From assembly GCA_049366715.1 (NCBI GenBank), contig JBMNCQ010000048.1, forward strand, positions 124,001 through 188,000: a stretch of 64,000 bases of DNA. Direction: 5' to 3'. The position numbers and the translations under genes were made by a program. Origin of the DNA: JBMNCQ01 sp049366715. GTDB lineage: Bacteria; Bacillota; Peptococcia; Peptococcales; BICA1-8. The number at the start of each line of letters is the position of its first letter. Position 1 is the first letter of the stretch. Shown here in pieces: positions 53,662-62,950 of the stretch. The notes beneath the pieces were generated by a model. That model saw only the letters and a program-made list of their open reading frames with translations, was not told the DNA's origin and did not search any database.

Positions 53662-54825
53662 ATGGATAAAAATAAGGAGATCAATATCTTTACGACATTT
53701 CTTTTAGCGGTTCAACATATTTTTGCCATGTTTGGGGCTACCGTTTTAGTTCCTTTTTTAACAGGCCTTGACCCCGGTATGGCTATTTTAGCCTCGGGAA
53801 TAGGTACTTTGTTATTCCATTTTATAACGAAAGGGAAAGTTCCTGCCTATTTAGGTTCTTCTTTTGCTTATATCGCGGCATTAGCTTTTCTGGTAAAGGA
53901 GATGAAAAATCCTGGTGCCGCTATGGGGGCCGTATTTATCGTAGGGATATTATATATTGCAGTGTATGGTGTGGTAAGGGTCTTAGGAACGGAAACCATA
54001 AATAAGTATATACCCCCTGTTGTTGTCGGACCCGTAGTAATGATAATCGGCCTTAGCCTGGCCAGAACTGCGGTCAATGATATGGCATCTACCAACTGGT
54101 CCGTCGCTATTTTTACACTAATCATGGCAATCGTTTTTAGTGCCTTTACGAAAGGATTCTTAAAAATTATACCTGTTCTCTTAGGTATTACCTCAGGCTA
54201 TATATTAGCAGCTTTTCTGGGATTAGTAGACTTTACTCAGGTTGCCGGCGCACCTGTGATTCATCATTTTCAATGGATTGCCCCTGCCTTTGACCTATCG
54301 GCGATTCTTCTAATGGCTCCTATTGTTCTGGTCACGGTCCTGGAAGATTTAGGGCATATTTTTGTACTGGAGAATATTATCGGGAAGCCTTTAATGAAAG
54401 ATCCGGGTTTTAAATCGGTTCTTCTGGGAAATGGTTTAGGCACGATTGCTTCTTCCCTGGTCGGAGGGCCGCCCCTGACAACATATGGGGAAAATATAGG
54501 TGTCTTAAGTATTACGAAAGTTTACAACTCCAGGGTTATCCAGTTAGCTGCTGTGATCGCTATTCTCTTAAGCTTTTTCGGAAAACTCAGTGCTTTGATC
54601 AGTACTATACCGGCAGCAGTTATGGGGGGGATCTGTATTTTACTTTTCGGAATGATTGCCGCCGCAGGCATAAGAACACTGGTCGATGACAGAACAGATC
54701 TCTCTTCTACCAAGAATCTCATCATAATCGCCGTAATTTTAATTATCGGAGTGGGGAGTGAAAAGGTTGGCTACGCAACGCTGGCCGGAATTTTACTAAA
54801 CTTAATTCTTCCCGAAGATATTTAA
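53662..54825 (+). CDS. NCS2-family uracil/xanthine permease
   Basis: This 387-residue, about twelve-helix nucleobase:cation symporter carries ILLMAPIVLVTVLEDLGHIFVLENI and ASSLVGGPPLTTYGENIGVLSITKVYNSR. It contains the Glu and the GGPPLTTYGEN motif diagnostic of UraA-like members, and the uracil type is favoured. It is a little shorter than most. Start is ATG 53662 behind AAAGGAG. Confidence 0.92.
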   Translation: MDKNKEINIFTTFLLAVQHIFAMFGATVLVPFLTGLDPGMAILASGIGTLLFHFITKGKVPAYLGSSFAYIAALAFLVKEMKNPGAAMGAVFIVGILYIAVYGVVRVLGTETINKYIPPVVVGPVVMIIGLSLARTAVNDMASTNWSVAIFTLIMAIVFSAFTKGFLKIIPVLLGITSGYILAAFLGLVDFTQVAGAPVIHHFQWIAPAFDLSAILLMAPIVLVTVLEDLGHIFVLENIIGKPLMKDPGFKSVLLGNGLGTIASSLVGGPPLTTYGENIGVLSITKVYNSRVIQLAAVIAILLSFFGKLSALISTIPAAVMGGICILLFGMIAAAGIRTLVDDRTDLSSTKNLIIIAVILIIGVGSEKVGYATLAGILLNLILPEDI

Positions 54826-54860
54826 AAAACAGCGGGATAATGCTAACCCGCTGTTTTTTT
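54825..54860 (+). terminator. Terminator after the permease
   Basis: AAACAGCGGG and CCCGCTGTTT pair around a loop and run into a seven-T tail. Confidence 0.9.
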
Positions 54861-55174
54861 GAGGGGGACTTTTGACCGGCAAATGTACGGAAATGCGGCC
54901 AGTATAGTGGTGCTCTTTGAAGATATTTTATAGACAAAATATCTGTCAAAGGCAGCCTTTTCTCTTAAGGAACAAATGAATGTTCCTCTATTATAGTTTA
55001 TGTAGTGTTTAATTCAAATGTAAACCAGCAGGGCAATAATTTTACATTTTTTTTGTCTCACGAAAAATCTTCCCACAGGTCCGGATCTAAATAAAACCCG
55101 GGAAGATGACTCTTTTTTTAAAGGCGGCTATCATCTATAATAAATTTATAATTACTAACTGGAGGGTGGAGAAT

Positions 55175-55867
55175 ATGTCCGATAAGATATTAGGTATTTT
55201 AGGAGGGATGGGTCCTGAGGCCACGGTGGATTTTATGGGGAAGGTAATCATGAATACGCCTGCCCGAAAAGATCAAGACCACATCAGGATGCTGGTGGAC
55301 AATAACCCTCAGGTTCCCGACCGCACTAAGGCCATATCCGGTGCAGGCGATAATCCCGGCCCGGTACTGGCCGGAATGGCTAAGAAATTAGAGGAGCAGG
55401 GAGCGGATTTGCTGGCCATACCTTGTAATACGGCTCATTTTTGGGCAGAAGACGTTAAAAAAGCGGTAAAAATTCCTGTCATAAATATGATTGAGGAAAC
55501 CATAAAAGTATTATTAGCAGATAAGGTAACCAGTGTCGTTTTATTGGCAACCAACGGGACACTGCAAACCGGACTGTATGATAAGATGCTCAGTCAGGCT
55601 CAAATCAACTTGGTCCTTCCTCCGGCTCCTTATCAGGAGAAAGTAATGGAAGTAATATACGCCGTAAAATCCGGCGATTATTTAACGGCTCGTGCTTTAA
55701 AAGCGGAAATAACCGGTTATATTTTAGAGAATGCCGGGAAATCCGTGATTTTGGGCTGCACGGAACTGCCGCTGGTTTTTAAGGAGGAAAAGGATTCACA
55801 AATTTCTTATTATGATCCTACGGAGATTCTGGCTAAAGCTGTCGTAACGTATGTGAAAAGCCATTGA
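55175..55867 (+). CDS. Aspartate racemase (Asp/Glu racemase family)
   Basis: Two Cys residues catalyse the interconversion of L- and D-aspartate. The 230-residue protein has GILGGMGPEATVDF, the first catalytic Cys in PCNTAHFW (Cys84), and the second in GCTELPL (Cys195). The ATG at 55175 has GGAGGGTGGAG upstream; a longer frame from 55106 lacks one. D-aspartate could feed peptidoglycan crosslinks, though that is inference. Hydantoin racemase is a related alternative but less likely from the motifs. Confidence 0.92.
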   Translation: MSDKILGILGGMGPEATVDFMGKVIMNTPARKDQDHIRMLVDNNPQVPDRTKAISGAGDNPGPVLAGMAKKLEEQGADLLAIPCNTAHFWAEDVKKAVKIPVINMIEETIKVLLADKVTSVVLLATNGTLQTGLYDKMLSQAQINLVLPPAPYQEKVMEVIYAVKSGDYLTARALKAEITGYILENAGKSVILGCTELPLVFKEEKDSQISYYDPTEILAKAVVTYVKSH

Positions 55868-55917
55868 AGGATTCCCCGGGTTATGTTTGCTGATCATGAA
55901 TCATGATAGTATATAAA

Positions 55918-55950
55918 AAATGCCTTAGAAAAAATCTAAGGCATTTTTAT
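55918..55950 (+). terminator. Terminator after the racemase gene
   Basis: ATGCCTTAGA and TCTAAGGCAT form a hairpin with an A-rich loop and a five-T tail. Confidence 0.88.
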
Positions 55951-56373
55951 ATTTAGGAGAATTTCTGATCGTTTGCCGTATTTGTTAAAATGCCGGGAAT
56001 GGAAAGCCAGGAAAGGTGTGCAGGTAAGAAATGAAAATGTACACCTTTTTGATTACCGAAATGAGATCCAAACTTAGCTCGACCATTTAAACAGGGTTTC
56101 TAAATGAGAATTTACAGTAAGGGCTCCGCAAATCTGCGTTTTGCGTATATTGTATGAAGTATAATGTATTTTTGAAAGATTTTTAATAAGAATATAGACA
56201 AACTAACATAAGAAAGCTATTATATAACTAATATTACTATACGGAATTATATACATGTATTTGGTTACGTTTGTAAATGTTTAATGATAAAATAATTTAC
56301 TTAGGGAGGGGAGATCCTGTCTGTAAATTTATTATTACAGATAAAATTTTAAATAAGAGGAAGGAGAAGAAAA
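55951..56373 (+). promoter_or_regulatory. Long upstream region of the TctCBA operon
   Basis: No gene is visible in about 420 bases. The stretch from 56160 is AT-rich, fitting a promoter. An inverted repeat TCTGTAA / TTACAGA lies at 56320-56341, just before the ribosome-binding site. It could bind a regulator such as the Lrp protein encoded at 62304. That link is a guess. Confidence 0.5.
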
Positions 56374-57393
56374 ATGAAAAAAGTTTTAGCGTTAGTTTTG
56401 TTGATCAGTATGATTTTAGTAGGAGTGATGGGTTGCGGGGCATCGGATTCCCAACCGGCGGCAGGGGACAAATCCGAATCAGCCGAGGCACCGTCGGCTT
56501 CCAATGATTATCCCCAGCAACAAATTAAAATGATTATTCCTTATGGGCCAGGCGGTGCAACAGATATTATATTTCGCCGTATCGCAGCTGCCGCCGAAAA
56601 ACATTTAGGACAGAATATTGTTCCCGTAAATATGCAAGGTGCCAGTTCTACCATTGGTTCCCGAGAAGTTAAAGATGCTAAACCTGATGGCTATACAATC
56701 CTTGCCAGTCATGACGTAATAGCGACGGCTTACTTAACGGGTGTAGTAGATTATTCTTTCGAAGCTTTTGATCCCATTGCTCTGTTAACCCAGACTCCCA
56801 ATATTGCAGCGGTACATAAAGACTCAGGCTGGAAAGATTTAAAGGATTTAGTCGGATATATTCAGGCGCATCCCGGTGAAGTAAAATGGGGGATTACACC
56901 TGGTTCTACATCTCACTTTTTTGCGGCCAACATGCTTAAAAAGGCTGGTTTAACGGCAGAGGACGTACGGATGATCGGTTATCAAGGTACGGGTCCTGCG
57001 ACAAATGCTTTATTGGCTAAAGAAATCGAAGGCACTATGTTAAATTATACGTCCGGCAAAGGGTATTTTGATGATGGGACATTTATTCCCTTAGGAGTTG
57101 CCCATGATGAGCGGTTGGCGGAAATTCCTGATGTCCCGACATTTATTGAGCAGGATATTAATATGCTGGATTCTACTAGTAGAGGAATTTTTGCTCCTGA
57201 AGGTACTCCGGAAGAAATATTAATGAAAATTGAAGAGGCTTTCCAGAAAGCTTTAGAAGAACCGGAAGTTAAGAAAGACATAGAAGCTTTAGGTTCATTA
57301 ATTAAGTTTAAACCCCATAACGAATATAAAGATTTTGTAACGGAACTGCAGGAGGAATATACCGAGCTTGCCAAAGATATGGACCTTAAATAA
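56374..57393 (+). CDS. Tripartite tricarboxylate transporter substrate-binding lipoprotein (TctC family)
   Basis: The 339-residue protein has a lipoprotein signal (VGVMGC, Cys at residue 21). A TctC fold follows, with IIPYGPGGATDIIFRRIA, GASSTIGSREVKDAKPDGYT and GTPEEILMKIEEAFQKALEEPE. It captures organic acids outside the membrane for the TctAB pump. Start ATG 56374 is behind GGAAGGAG. The ligand cannot be told; citrate-type, dicarboxylic or amino-acid-derived acids are options. Confidence 0.95.
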   Translation: MKKVLALVLLISMILVGVMGCGASDSQPAAGDKSESAEAPSASNDYPQQQIKMIIPYGPGGATDIIFRRIAAAAEKHLGQNIVPVNMQGASSTIGSREVKDAKPDGYTILASHDVIATAYLTGVVDYSFEAFDPIALLTQTPNIAAVHKDSGWKDLKDLVGYIQAHPGEVKWGITPGSTSHFFAANMLKKAGLTAEDVRMIGYQGTGPATNALLAKEIEGTMLNYTSGKGYFDDGTFIPLGVAHDERLAEIPDVPTFIEQDINMLDSTSRGIFAPEGTPEEILMKIEEAFQKALEEPEVKKDIEALGSLIKFKPHNEYKDFVTELQEEYTELAKDMDLK

Positions 57394-57456
57394 AAAAAGA
57401 CTAATGATGGGATTATATCCCATCATTAATCTATCTGATAGAAAGGAAGACGTTTC

Positions 57457-57912
57457 ATGACTAAAGACCGGGTATTATCTATTGTGACACTTATGGTTTG
57501 TTTTATTATGTACAGGGAAACATATCAGTTTGCTAAAAAGGCAAGCTGGCAGCTTGTCGGGCCTCAGGTTTTTCCCCGAGTAGTCATAATAATTATTGCG
57601 CTGCTTGCCGTTATCATTCTTATCCAATCTTTTATATATGAGAACAGCAAAAAAGAGAAGTTCGATTTCCGGAAATTTTGGGGCAGCTATGGTAAATCAG
57701 TAGTTATTTTTTTTGTTTTTGGACTGTATGTTATTTTTCTGCCTAGGATCCACTTTATGGCAGCAACTATAATGTTTTTAGTTGCTACTCAGGCCTTGCT
57801 GATGGGAGTTAAAAAGCGGAAAGCGCTAATTACAAATTTAGCGGTAACATTAATAGCGACCTTTTCTGTGTATACGATATTTACAAATTTCTTAAATATC
57901 TGGCTCCCTTGA
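57457..57912 (+). CDS. Tripartite tricarboxylate transporter small subunit TctB
   Basis: The 151-residue protein has four predicted membrane helices, the usual build for TctB, with QLVGPQVFPRVVIIIIALLAVIIL near residues 30-53. It is the least conserved subunit, and position between TctC and TctA is the main evidence. AAAGGAAG precedes the ATG. Confidence 0.93.
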   Translation: MTKDRVLSIVTLMVCFIMYRETYQFAKKASWQLVGPQVFPRVVIIIIALLAVIILIQSFIYENSKKEKFDFRKFWGSYGKSVVIFFVFGLYVIFLPRIHFMAATIMFLVATQALLMGVKKRKALITNLAVTLIATFSVYTIFTNFLNIWLP

Positions 57913-57947
57913 AGCAAAAATTTTGTTAATGATAGGATGATGATAAG

Positions 57948-59465
57948 ATGGACAACTTCTTTATACAGGCCTTGCAGGCGGTTATCTCATGGGATATCCT
58001 GCTCTTAATAATGATCGGAGTATTTTTCGGGATTATTGCCGGTGCAATACCCGGTTTTACTGTGACTATGGCGATAGTCCTTTCCTTTCCCTTTACTTTT
58101 GCTATGGACCCGGTCTCCGGAGTAGCGTTGATGATCGGCATATTTGTTGGTGGTTATTCAGGTGGCTTGGTTTCCGGGATAATGCTTGGAATCCCCGGGA
58201 CCCCGTCTTCAATTTGTACTGTTTACGACGGTTTTCCCATGGCGCAGAAAGGTGAACCGGGAAGGGCTCTGGGTTTGGGAATTTTTTCTTCATTTTTGGG
58301 GACAGTGATTAGTATTATTATTTTAGTGGTAATGGGACCTTTAGTGGCAAAATTCAGCTTGAATTTCGGCCCGTGGGAAATCTCCACCTTAATTATTTTT
58401 TCTCTTACTCTGGTTGGAAGCTTATCACAGGGGTCAATGTTAAAGGGCTTATTATCAGGGGGAGTCGGCTTACTCATTACAACCTTTGGTATCAGTGCCA
58501 GCGGCAATGTGCGCTTTAATTTTGGTTTTGATGTGTTAAGCAGCGGGATCCAGACTCTACCTGTATTAATAGGGGCCTTTGCCTTTTCTCAGCTCTTGAG
58601 AAATGTGGAGACTCTTTCTACAAGTACGGAAAAGCAAAAGGAGCTTTCTAAAGTTAATACAAAAGTAAAAATACCATATGTACAGATAATGAAAGATTTA
58701 TGGGCTATGAAATTTAATCTAATAAGATCAGGAATTATCGGAAGTTTAATTGGTGCTCTTCCTGCAGTTGGAGGTACCGCCGCTAATTTTGTAAGTTATG
58801 ATCAGGCTAAGAAACTTTCTAAATATCCGGAAAAATTCGGGACGGGAATCCGTGACGGGATATGTGCTGCAGAAGCATCAAATAACGGAGTAGCAGGCGG
58901 AGCGTTTATTCCGACACTTACTCTGGGGATACCGGGGAATTTACCAATGGCGATTATGCTGGGTGTTTTAATTCTCCATGGTATTACTCCGGGACCGATG
59001 CTGTTTAAAAATCAGCCTGTTTTGGTGGGAAGCATTTATGTAAGCCTCTTTGTGGCAGCTATTTTCATGGTTTTATTAATGTTCGTATTTATCAGATGGT
59101 TTGCGCAAATCTCCCAGGTTCCGCAATCCATTCTTGTACCTCTGGTGTTAATGCTGTGCGGGGTAGGTTCTTTTGCCTTAAACAGCAGCATATTCGATGT
59201 TTGGACGCTTTTTATCTTTGGTATTATCGGCTACCTGTTCAGTAAAGCTAAAGTTCCTTTACCGCCCCTTGTGCTTGGTGTTGTATTAGGATCCAATTTA
59301 GAAGTAAGCTTACTGCGGGCTTTTGAGTTGGACCCCCATTGGACTACTTTTTTAACCAGACCCATTTCTGCGGTAATGATCTTGCTAATCCTTTTATCCA
59401 TCGTTATCTCAATTTGGCAGAATTTAAAAATTGCGAAAAAGTTGAATAATAATATTACAGGTTAA
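57948..59465 (+). CDS. Tripartite tricarboxylate transporter large subunit TctA
   Basis: The 505-residue protein has about twelve membrane helices and the conserved TctA signatures IAGAIPGFTVTMAIVLSFPFTF, GIMLGIPGTPSSICTVYDGFP, and GAFIPTLTLGIPGNLPMAIML. It forms the channel-like subunit of the transporter. It ends 43 bases before the GGT gene, so the operon probably continues. Confidence 0.95.
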   Translation: MDNFFIQALQAVISWDILLLIMIGVFFGIIAGAIPGFTVTMAIVLSFPFTFAMDPVSGVALMIGIFVGGYSGGLVSGIMLGIPGTPSSICTVYDGFPMAQKGEPGRALGLGIFSSFLGTVISIIILVVMGPLVAKFSLNFGPWEISTLIIFSLTLVGSLSQGSMLKGLLSGGVGLLITTFGISASGNVRFNFGFDVLSSGIQTLPVLIGAFAFSQLLRNVETLSTSTEKQKELSKVNTKVKIPYVQIMKDLWAMKFNLIRSGIIGSLIGALPAVGGTAANFVSYDQAKKLSKYPEKFGTGIRDGICAAEASNNGVAGGAFIPTLTLGIPGNLPMAIMLGVLILHGITPGPMLFKNQPVLVGSIYVSLFVAAIFMVLLMFVFIRWFAQISQVPQSILVPLVLMLCGVGSFALNSSIFDVWTLFIFGIIGYLFSKAKVPLPPLVLGVVLGSNLEVSLLRAFELDPHWTTFLTRPISAVMILLILLSIVISIWQNLKIAKKLNNNITG

Positions 59466-59508
59466 GGTAATCGTATATAACTTAGAAGTGATGAGGATGT
59501 GAAGGCTG

Positions 59509-61119
59509 ATGAATTATGATTCCTTGTATTATCCATATAAGTCTCAAAGAATGTCTGTTTTTGCTAAGGGCGGTATGGTGGCTACTTCACAGCCCTTGGC
59601 TGCTCAAGCAGGGCTGGAAATGCTTAAAAAAGGCGGCAATGCCATAGATGCCGCTGTTGCGGCAGCAGCCTGTCTGAGTGTTGTAGAACCGACTTCAAAT
59701 GGAATTGGTGGCGATGCCTTTGCCATAGTGTGGGTTAATAATAAATTGTACGGTTTGAATTCCAGCGGTCCGGCTCCCAAGACTATTTCAATAGAGGAGG
59801 TAAAAAAACAGGGATATCGCGAAATGCCGCAATACGGCCTGCTTAGCGTTACTGTTCCCGGAATTCCTGCTGCTTGGGCTAATCTATCCGCAAAATTTGG
59901 TAAATTAGCCCTTACTGAAATTCTCCGGCCGGCGATAAAGTATGCTGCCGAGGGCTATCCGTTAACACCCATCCTTGCTAAAAACTGGGGCAGGGCATTT
60001 CATAAGTACCAAGAAATTCTGCGGGGAGAGGAGTTTAAACCCTGGTTTGAAACCTTTACGATTAAGGGGAGAGCTCCGCAAATAGGTGAGGTGTGGAGGT
60101 CACCGGATCATGCTCAAACATTACGATCGATCGCTGAAACCGGTGCCGAATCCTTTTATCGGGGAGAACTGGCGGAAAAGATTGCCGCTTTCTTTAAAAG
60201 ATACGGCGGGTTTTTAAGCGGTGCCGATCTGGCGGATTTTCATCCGGAATGGGTAGAACCGATTAAGCTTCATTATCGTGGCTATGATGTATGGGAGATA
60301 CCTCCTAACGGGCAGGGCTTAAATACTTTAATGGCGTTAAATATTTTGCAGGGCTATGAATTTACCGCAAAGGATTCGGTCGATGCATATCATAAACAGA
60401 TAGAGGCAATGAAGCTGGCTTTTACCGACGGGCAGCAATTTATTAGTGATCCCAGATATATGAAGTTTACGGTGGATAATTTACTCAGTAAGACATTCGC
60501 CGCGGAAAGAAGAAACAGCATTACCGAAGTTGCGTCGGAACCTGTTCCCGGTACTCCTCCCCGGGGGGGGACTGTCTATTTAGCTGCTGCAGACGGGGAC
60601 GGGAATATGATATCTTATATTCAGAGTAATTATAAAGGCTTTGGCTCGGGTATTGTAATTCCGGGTACAGGAATTGCTCTGCAAAATCGCGGGAAAGATT
60701 TTTCCCTCGATCCTAATCATGTCAATGCCTTACAAGGGGGGAAGAAAACTTATCATACGATCATTCCGGGATTTTTAACGAAAGATAATCAGGCCATTGG
60801 GCCTTTTGGTGTCATGGGAGGTTTTATGCAGCCCCAGGGACACTTGCAGGTAATTATGAACACCATTGATTTCAATCTGAATCCTCAGGCCTCTTTGGAT
60901 GCTCCCAGATGGATGTGGCAGGGAGGGAAGGCGGTTCATGTAGAACCCCACTTTCCGGATCATATAGCCCAGTCTTTACAGCGAAAAGGACATCAGATCG
61001 TTAAATCCTTAGACGAAGTTGGTTTTGGCAGAGGCCAGATTATCTGGCGTGATTCTAAAACAGGAGTTCTCAACGGCGGCACTGATCCTAGAACTGATGG
61101 ACATATTTCCTGTTATTAA
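59509..61119 (+). CDS. Gamma-glutamyltransferase family protein without a signal peptide
   Basis: This Ntn-hydrolase of 536 residues is normally cut autocatalytically before a Thr. Here the candidate is Thr355 in PRGGTVYLAAAD. Other family segments are GGNAIDAAVAAAACLSVVEPTSNGIGGDAF and FGVMGGFMQPQGHLQVIMN. No signal peptide is visible, so it should act inside the cell. GGT relatives include oxamate amidohydrolase and acylases, so a true glutamyl substrate is not assured. Being next to TctCBA, it may process the imported compound. Confidence 0.9.
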   Translation: MNYDSLYYPYKSQRMSVFAKGGMVATSQPLAAQAGLEMLKKGGNAIDAAVAAAACLSVVEPTSNGIGGDAFAIVWVNNKLYGLNSSGPAPKTISIEEVKKQGYREMPQYGLLSVTVPGIPAAWANLSAKFGKLALTEILRPAIKYAAEGYPLTPILAKNWGRAFHKYQEILRGEEFKPWFETFTIKGRAPQIGEVWRSPDHAQTLRSIAETGAESFYRGELAEKIAAFFKRYGGFLSGADLADFHPEWVEPIKLHYRGYDVWEIPPNGQGLNTLMALNILQGYEFTAKDSVDAYHKQIEAMKLAFTDGQQFISDPRYMKFTVDNLLSKTFAAERRNSITEVASEPVPGTPPRGGTVYLAAADGDGNMISYIQSNYKGFGSGIVIPGTGIALQNRGKDFSLDPNHVNALQGGKKTYHTIIPGFLTKDNQAIGPFGVMGGFMQPQGHLQVIMNTIDFNLNPQASLDAPRWMWQGGKAVHVEPHFPDHIAQSLQRKGHQIVKSLDEVGFGRGQIIWRDSKTGVLNGGTDPRTDGHISCY

Positions 61120-61154
61120 TTTGCAAGACATATCAAAGCGTGAGGTGAAAATAC

Positions 61155-61733
61155 TTGTCTTTAGAATTGCAAAAAAATATTTTTTTAGGTTTTTTTCGGG
61201 CCGGCATGCTGGGTTATGGAGGCGGGCCGGCTTCCATACCTTTAGTTCATGATGAGGTTGTCAAAAGATATCGTTGGATGACCGATGAAGAGTTTAGTGA
61301 TGTGCTGGCCCTGGGCAATACTTTACCGGGTCCGATAGCGACCAAGATGGCCGGTTATATCGGTTACCGGATAGGCGGGGTTGCCGGTTCCATAAATGCA
61401 ACATTGGCTACGGTGCTTCCTACGGTCTTAATCATGATCGGTTTAATCGGTTTTTTATCCAAATATCAGAATTCCCCCGTAATTAAGGGGATGACTCAGG
61501 CTGTTGCACCTGTTGTGGGCGTAATGCTTTTTTCCCTGGCTTATTCATTTATTGACAAAGCTAAAACAGATATGGGCTGGACGGTTGCCTTAATTATCGG
61601 TATGATCAGTTTAGTGGCGTATCAGTTTTTGAATATTCATCCCGCTCTGGTGATCGGAGTTTTGTTATCATATGGCTTATTAGGCGGTAGAGTTAATTTT
61701 AATAAAAAGGATAAAGGAAAGGATAAGTCATGA
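61155..61733 (+). CDS. Chromate transporter family protein, first half (ChrA N-type)
   Basis: The 192-residue protein has about five to six helices and the family motif NTLPGPIATKMAGYIGY. Single-domain ChrA proteins act in pairs. Start is TTG 61155 behind GAGGTG. The next gene overlaps it by ATGA and carries the same motif. In anaerobes lacking chromate, the natural substrate is unknown; sulfate or a similar oxyanion is possible. Confidence 0.88.
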   Translation: MSLELQKNIFLGFFRAGMLGYGGGPASIPLVHDEVVKRYRWMTDEEFSDVLALGNTLPGPIATKMAGYIGYRIGGVAGSINATLATVLPTVLIMIGLIGFLSKYQNSPVIKGMTQAVAPVVGVMLFSLAYSFIDKAKTDMGWTVALIIGMISLVAYQFLNIHPALVIGVLLSYGLLGGRVNFNKKDKGKDKS

Positions 61734-62263
61734 TCATATACGGACAGCTTTTTCTGGCATTTTTTATTCCGGCGCTGGTCGGGTACGGCGGCGGACCGGC
61801 TTTTATTCCGCTGATTCAAAATGAGGTAGTAAATCGCTATGGCTGGTTAACTTTAGATAAATTTGCTGAGTTGCTGGCAATCGGGAATTCCCTTCCCGGA
61901 CCCATAGCGACCAAGATGGCCGGCTACATAGGTTACCAAATTGGCGGGGTATTCGGCTCAATAGTGGCTTTAACAGCAACGGTAGCACCATCTTTATTGG
62001 CAATGCTGTTTTTACTGGGTCTTTTATATAAGTTTAAAGATTCTCCCCGGGTGAAGAACATGACCACTTTGATCAGGCCGACAATTGGCGTATTGCTGGG
62101 CGTACTGGCCTATCAGTTTTTTGCAAGATCATGGCTATCGATCGGGATATTCCATACATTATTATTGATTTTACTAAGTTATTTATTTTTAGAAAAATGG
62201 AAGATACATCCTGCCTTCGTCATAATTGGATCCCTTTTATATGGAGCTTTCATTATCGCTTAA
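61730..62263 (+). CDS. Chromate transporter family protein, second half (ChrA)
   Basis: The 177-residue protein is a paralogue of the preceding one, sharing the NSLPGPIATKMAGYIGY motif and a similar helix pattern. Together they probably form the heterodimer equivalent of a two-domain ChrA. The four-base overlap points to equal-amount production. Confidence 0.88.
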   Translation: MIIYGQLFLAFFIPALVGYGGGPAFIPLIQNEVVNRYGWLTLDKFAELLAIGNSLPGPIATKMAGYIGYQIGGVFGSIVALTATVAPSLLAMLFLLGLLYKFKDSPRVKNMTTLIRPTIGVLLGVLAYQFFARSWLSIGIFHTLLLILLSYLFLEKWKIHPAFVIIGSLLYGAFIIA

Positions 62264-62303
62264 TATTTTGAACGGTATTAAGTAAAGGGGGATAAAATCA
62301 TTT

Positions 62304-62750
62304 ATGAAAATTGATGAAATTGACCGGAAAATATTAAAGATTTTAACTGTAAACAGCAGAACTTCTTATGTGGATTTAGGAAAAGAACTGGGCCTTTCCC
62401 GGGTAGCTATTCGGGAAAGAATCAATAATTTAATGGCGGAGGGTATTATTGAGAACTTTACCATCACAATAAATTCGGAAAAAATGGGGAAGAAAGTCTC
62501 GGCTTTTTTTGAGGTGGATTGTGAACCGACGGCTCTTGTTTCCGTTGCAAAAAAATTAGCGGTAAATCCAATGGTAGCCAGCTGTTACCAAATGACGGGA
62601 CCCAGCACGATTCATATGCATGTTTTGGTGGAAGATTTTGAGATGCTGGAGCGATTCATCAATGAGGAGGTATATGCTTTAGAGGGGATCACCCGTGTGG
62701 AAAGTCATATTTTATTAAGACGGTTTAAGAGCAGGAACCTTAAACTTTAG
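62304..62750 (+). CDS. Lrp/AsnC-family transcriptional regulator
   Basis: The 148-residue protein has the N-terminal HTH (DEIDRKILKILTVNSRTSYVD, LGKELGLSRVAIRERI) and a C-terminal RAM-type ligand domain (ASCYQMTGPSTIHMHVLVED). Such regulators sense amino acids. As the last gene of this block, it may respond to an amino acid product of the GGT step and control the operon. AAAGGGGG is about 12 bases from the ATG, a bit far. Confidence 0.93.
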   Translation: MKIDEIDRKILKILTVNSRTSYVDLGKELGLSRVAIRERINNLMAEGIIENFTITINSEKMGKKVSAFFEVDCEPTALVSVAKKLAVNPMVASCYQMTGPSTIHMHVLVEDFEMLERFINEEVYALEGITRVESHILLRRFKSRNLKL

Positions 62751-62780
62751 CCGGCAGCATTTTATTCTAGTTCTCCGTTC

Positions 62781-62812
62781 CCGGTACTCTGTTCTCAATA
62801 ACAGAGTACCGG
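62781..62812. repeat. Perfect 13-bp hairpin downstream of the Lrp gene
   Basis: CCGGTACTCTGTT and its exact reverse complement flank CTCAAT. No T-run follows, so it is not a standard terminator. Confidence 0.7.
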
Positions 62813-62830
62813 TATCTGAACAAGGATGAA

Positions 62831-62861
62831 CGATAAACGATAAACTATAAACCATAAACTG
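62831..62861 (+). repeat. Short tandem repeat of ATAAACN
   Basis: Four tandem heptads of ATAAAC plus one base (62832-62859) lie in the intergenic region. They differ only in the seventh base. Confidence 0.8.
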
Positions 62862-62888
62862 AACGTCACTGGTCACCAGGTACTAATC

Positions 62889-62913
62889 CGGGCTTCATGA
62901 AGCCCGTTTTTTT
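62889..62913 (+). terminator. Intrinsic terminator before the radical SAM gene
   Basis: CGGGCTTCATGAAGCCCG is a palindromic hairpin followed by seven Ts. An extended -10 (TGCTATAAT) follows at 62915-62923, likely the promoter of the next gene. Confidence 0.88.
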
Positions 62914-62950
62914 ATGCTATAATGAGAAAAAATGCACGTGGAGGAGTTTG

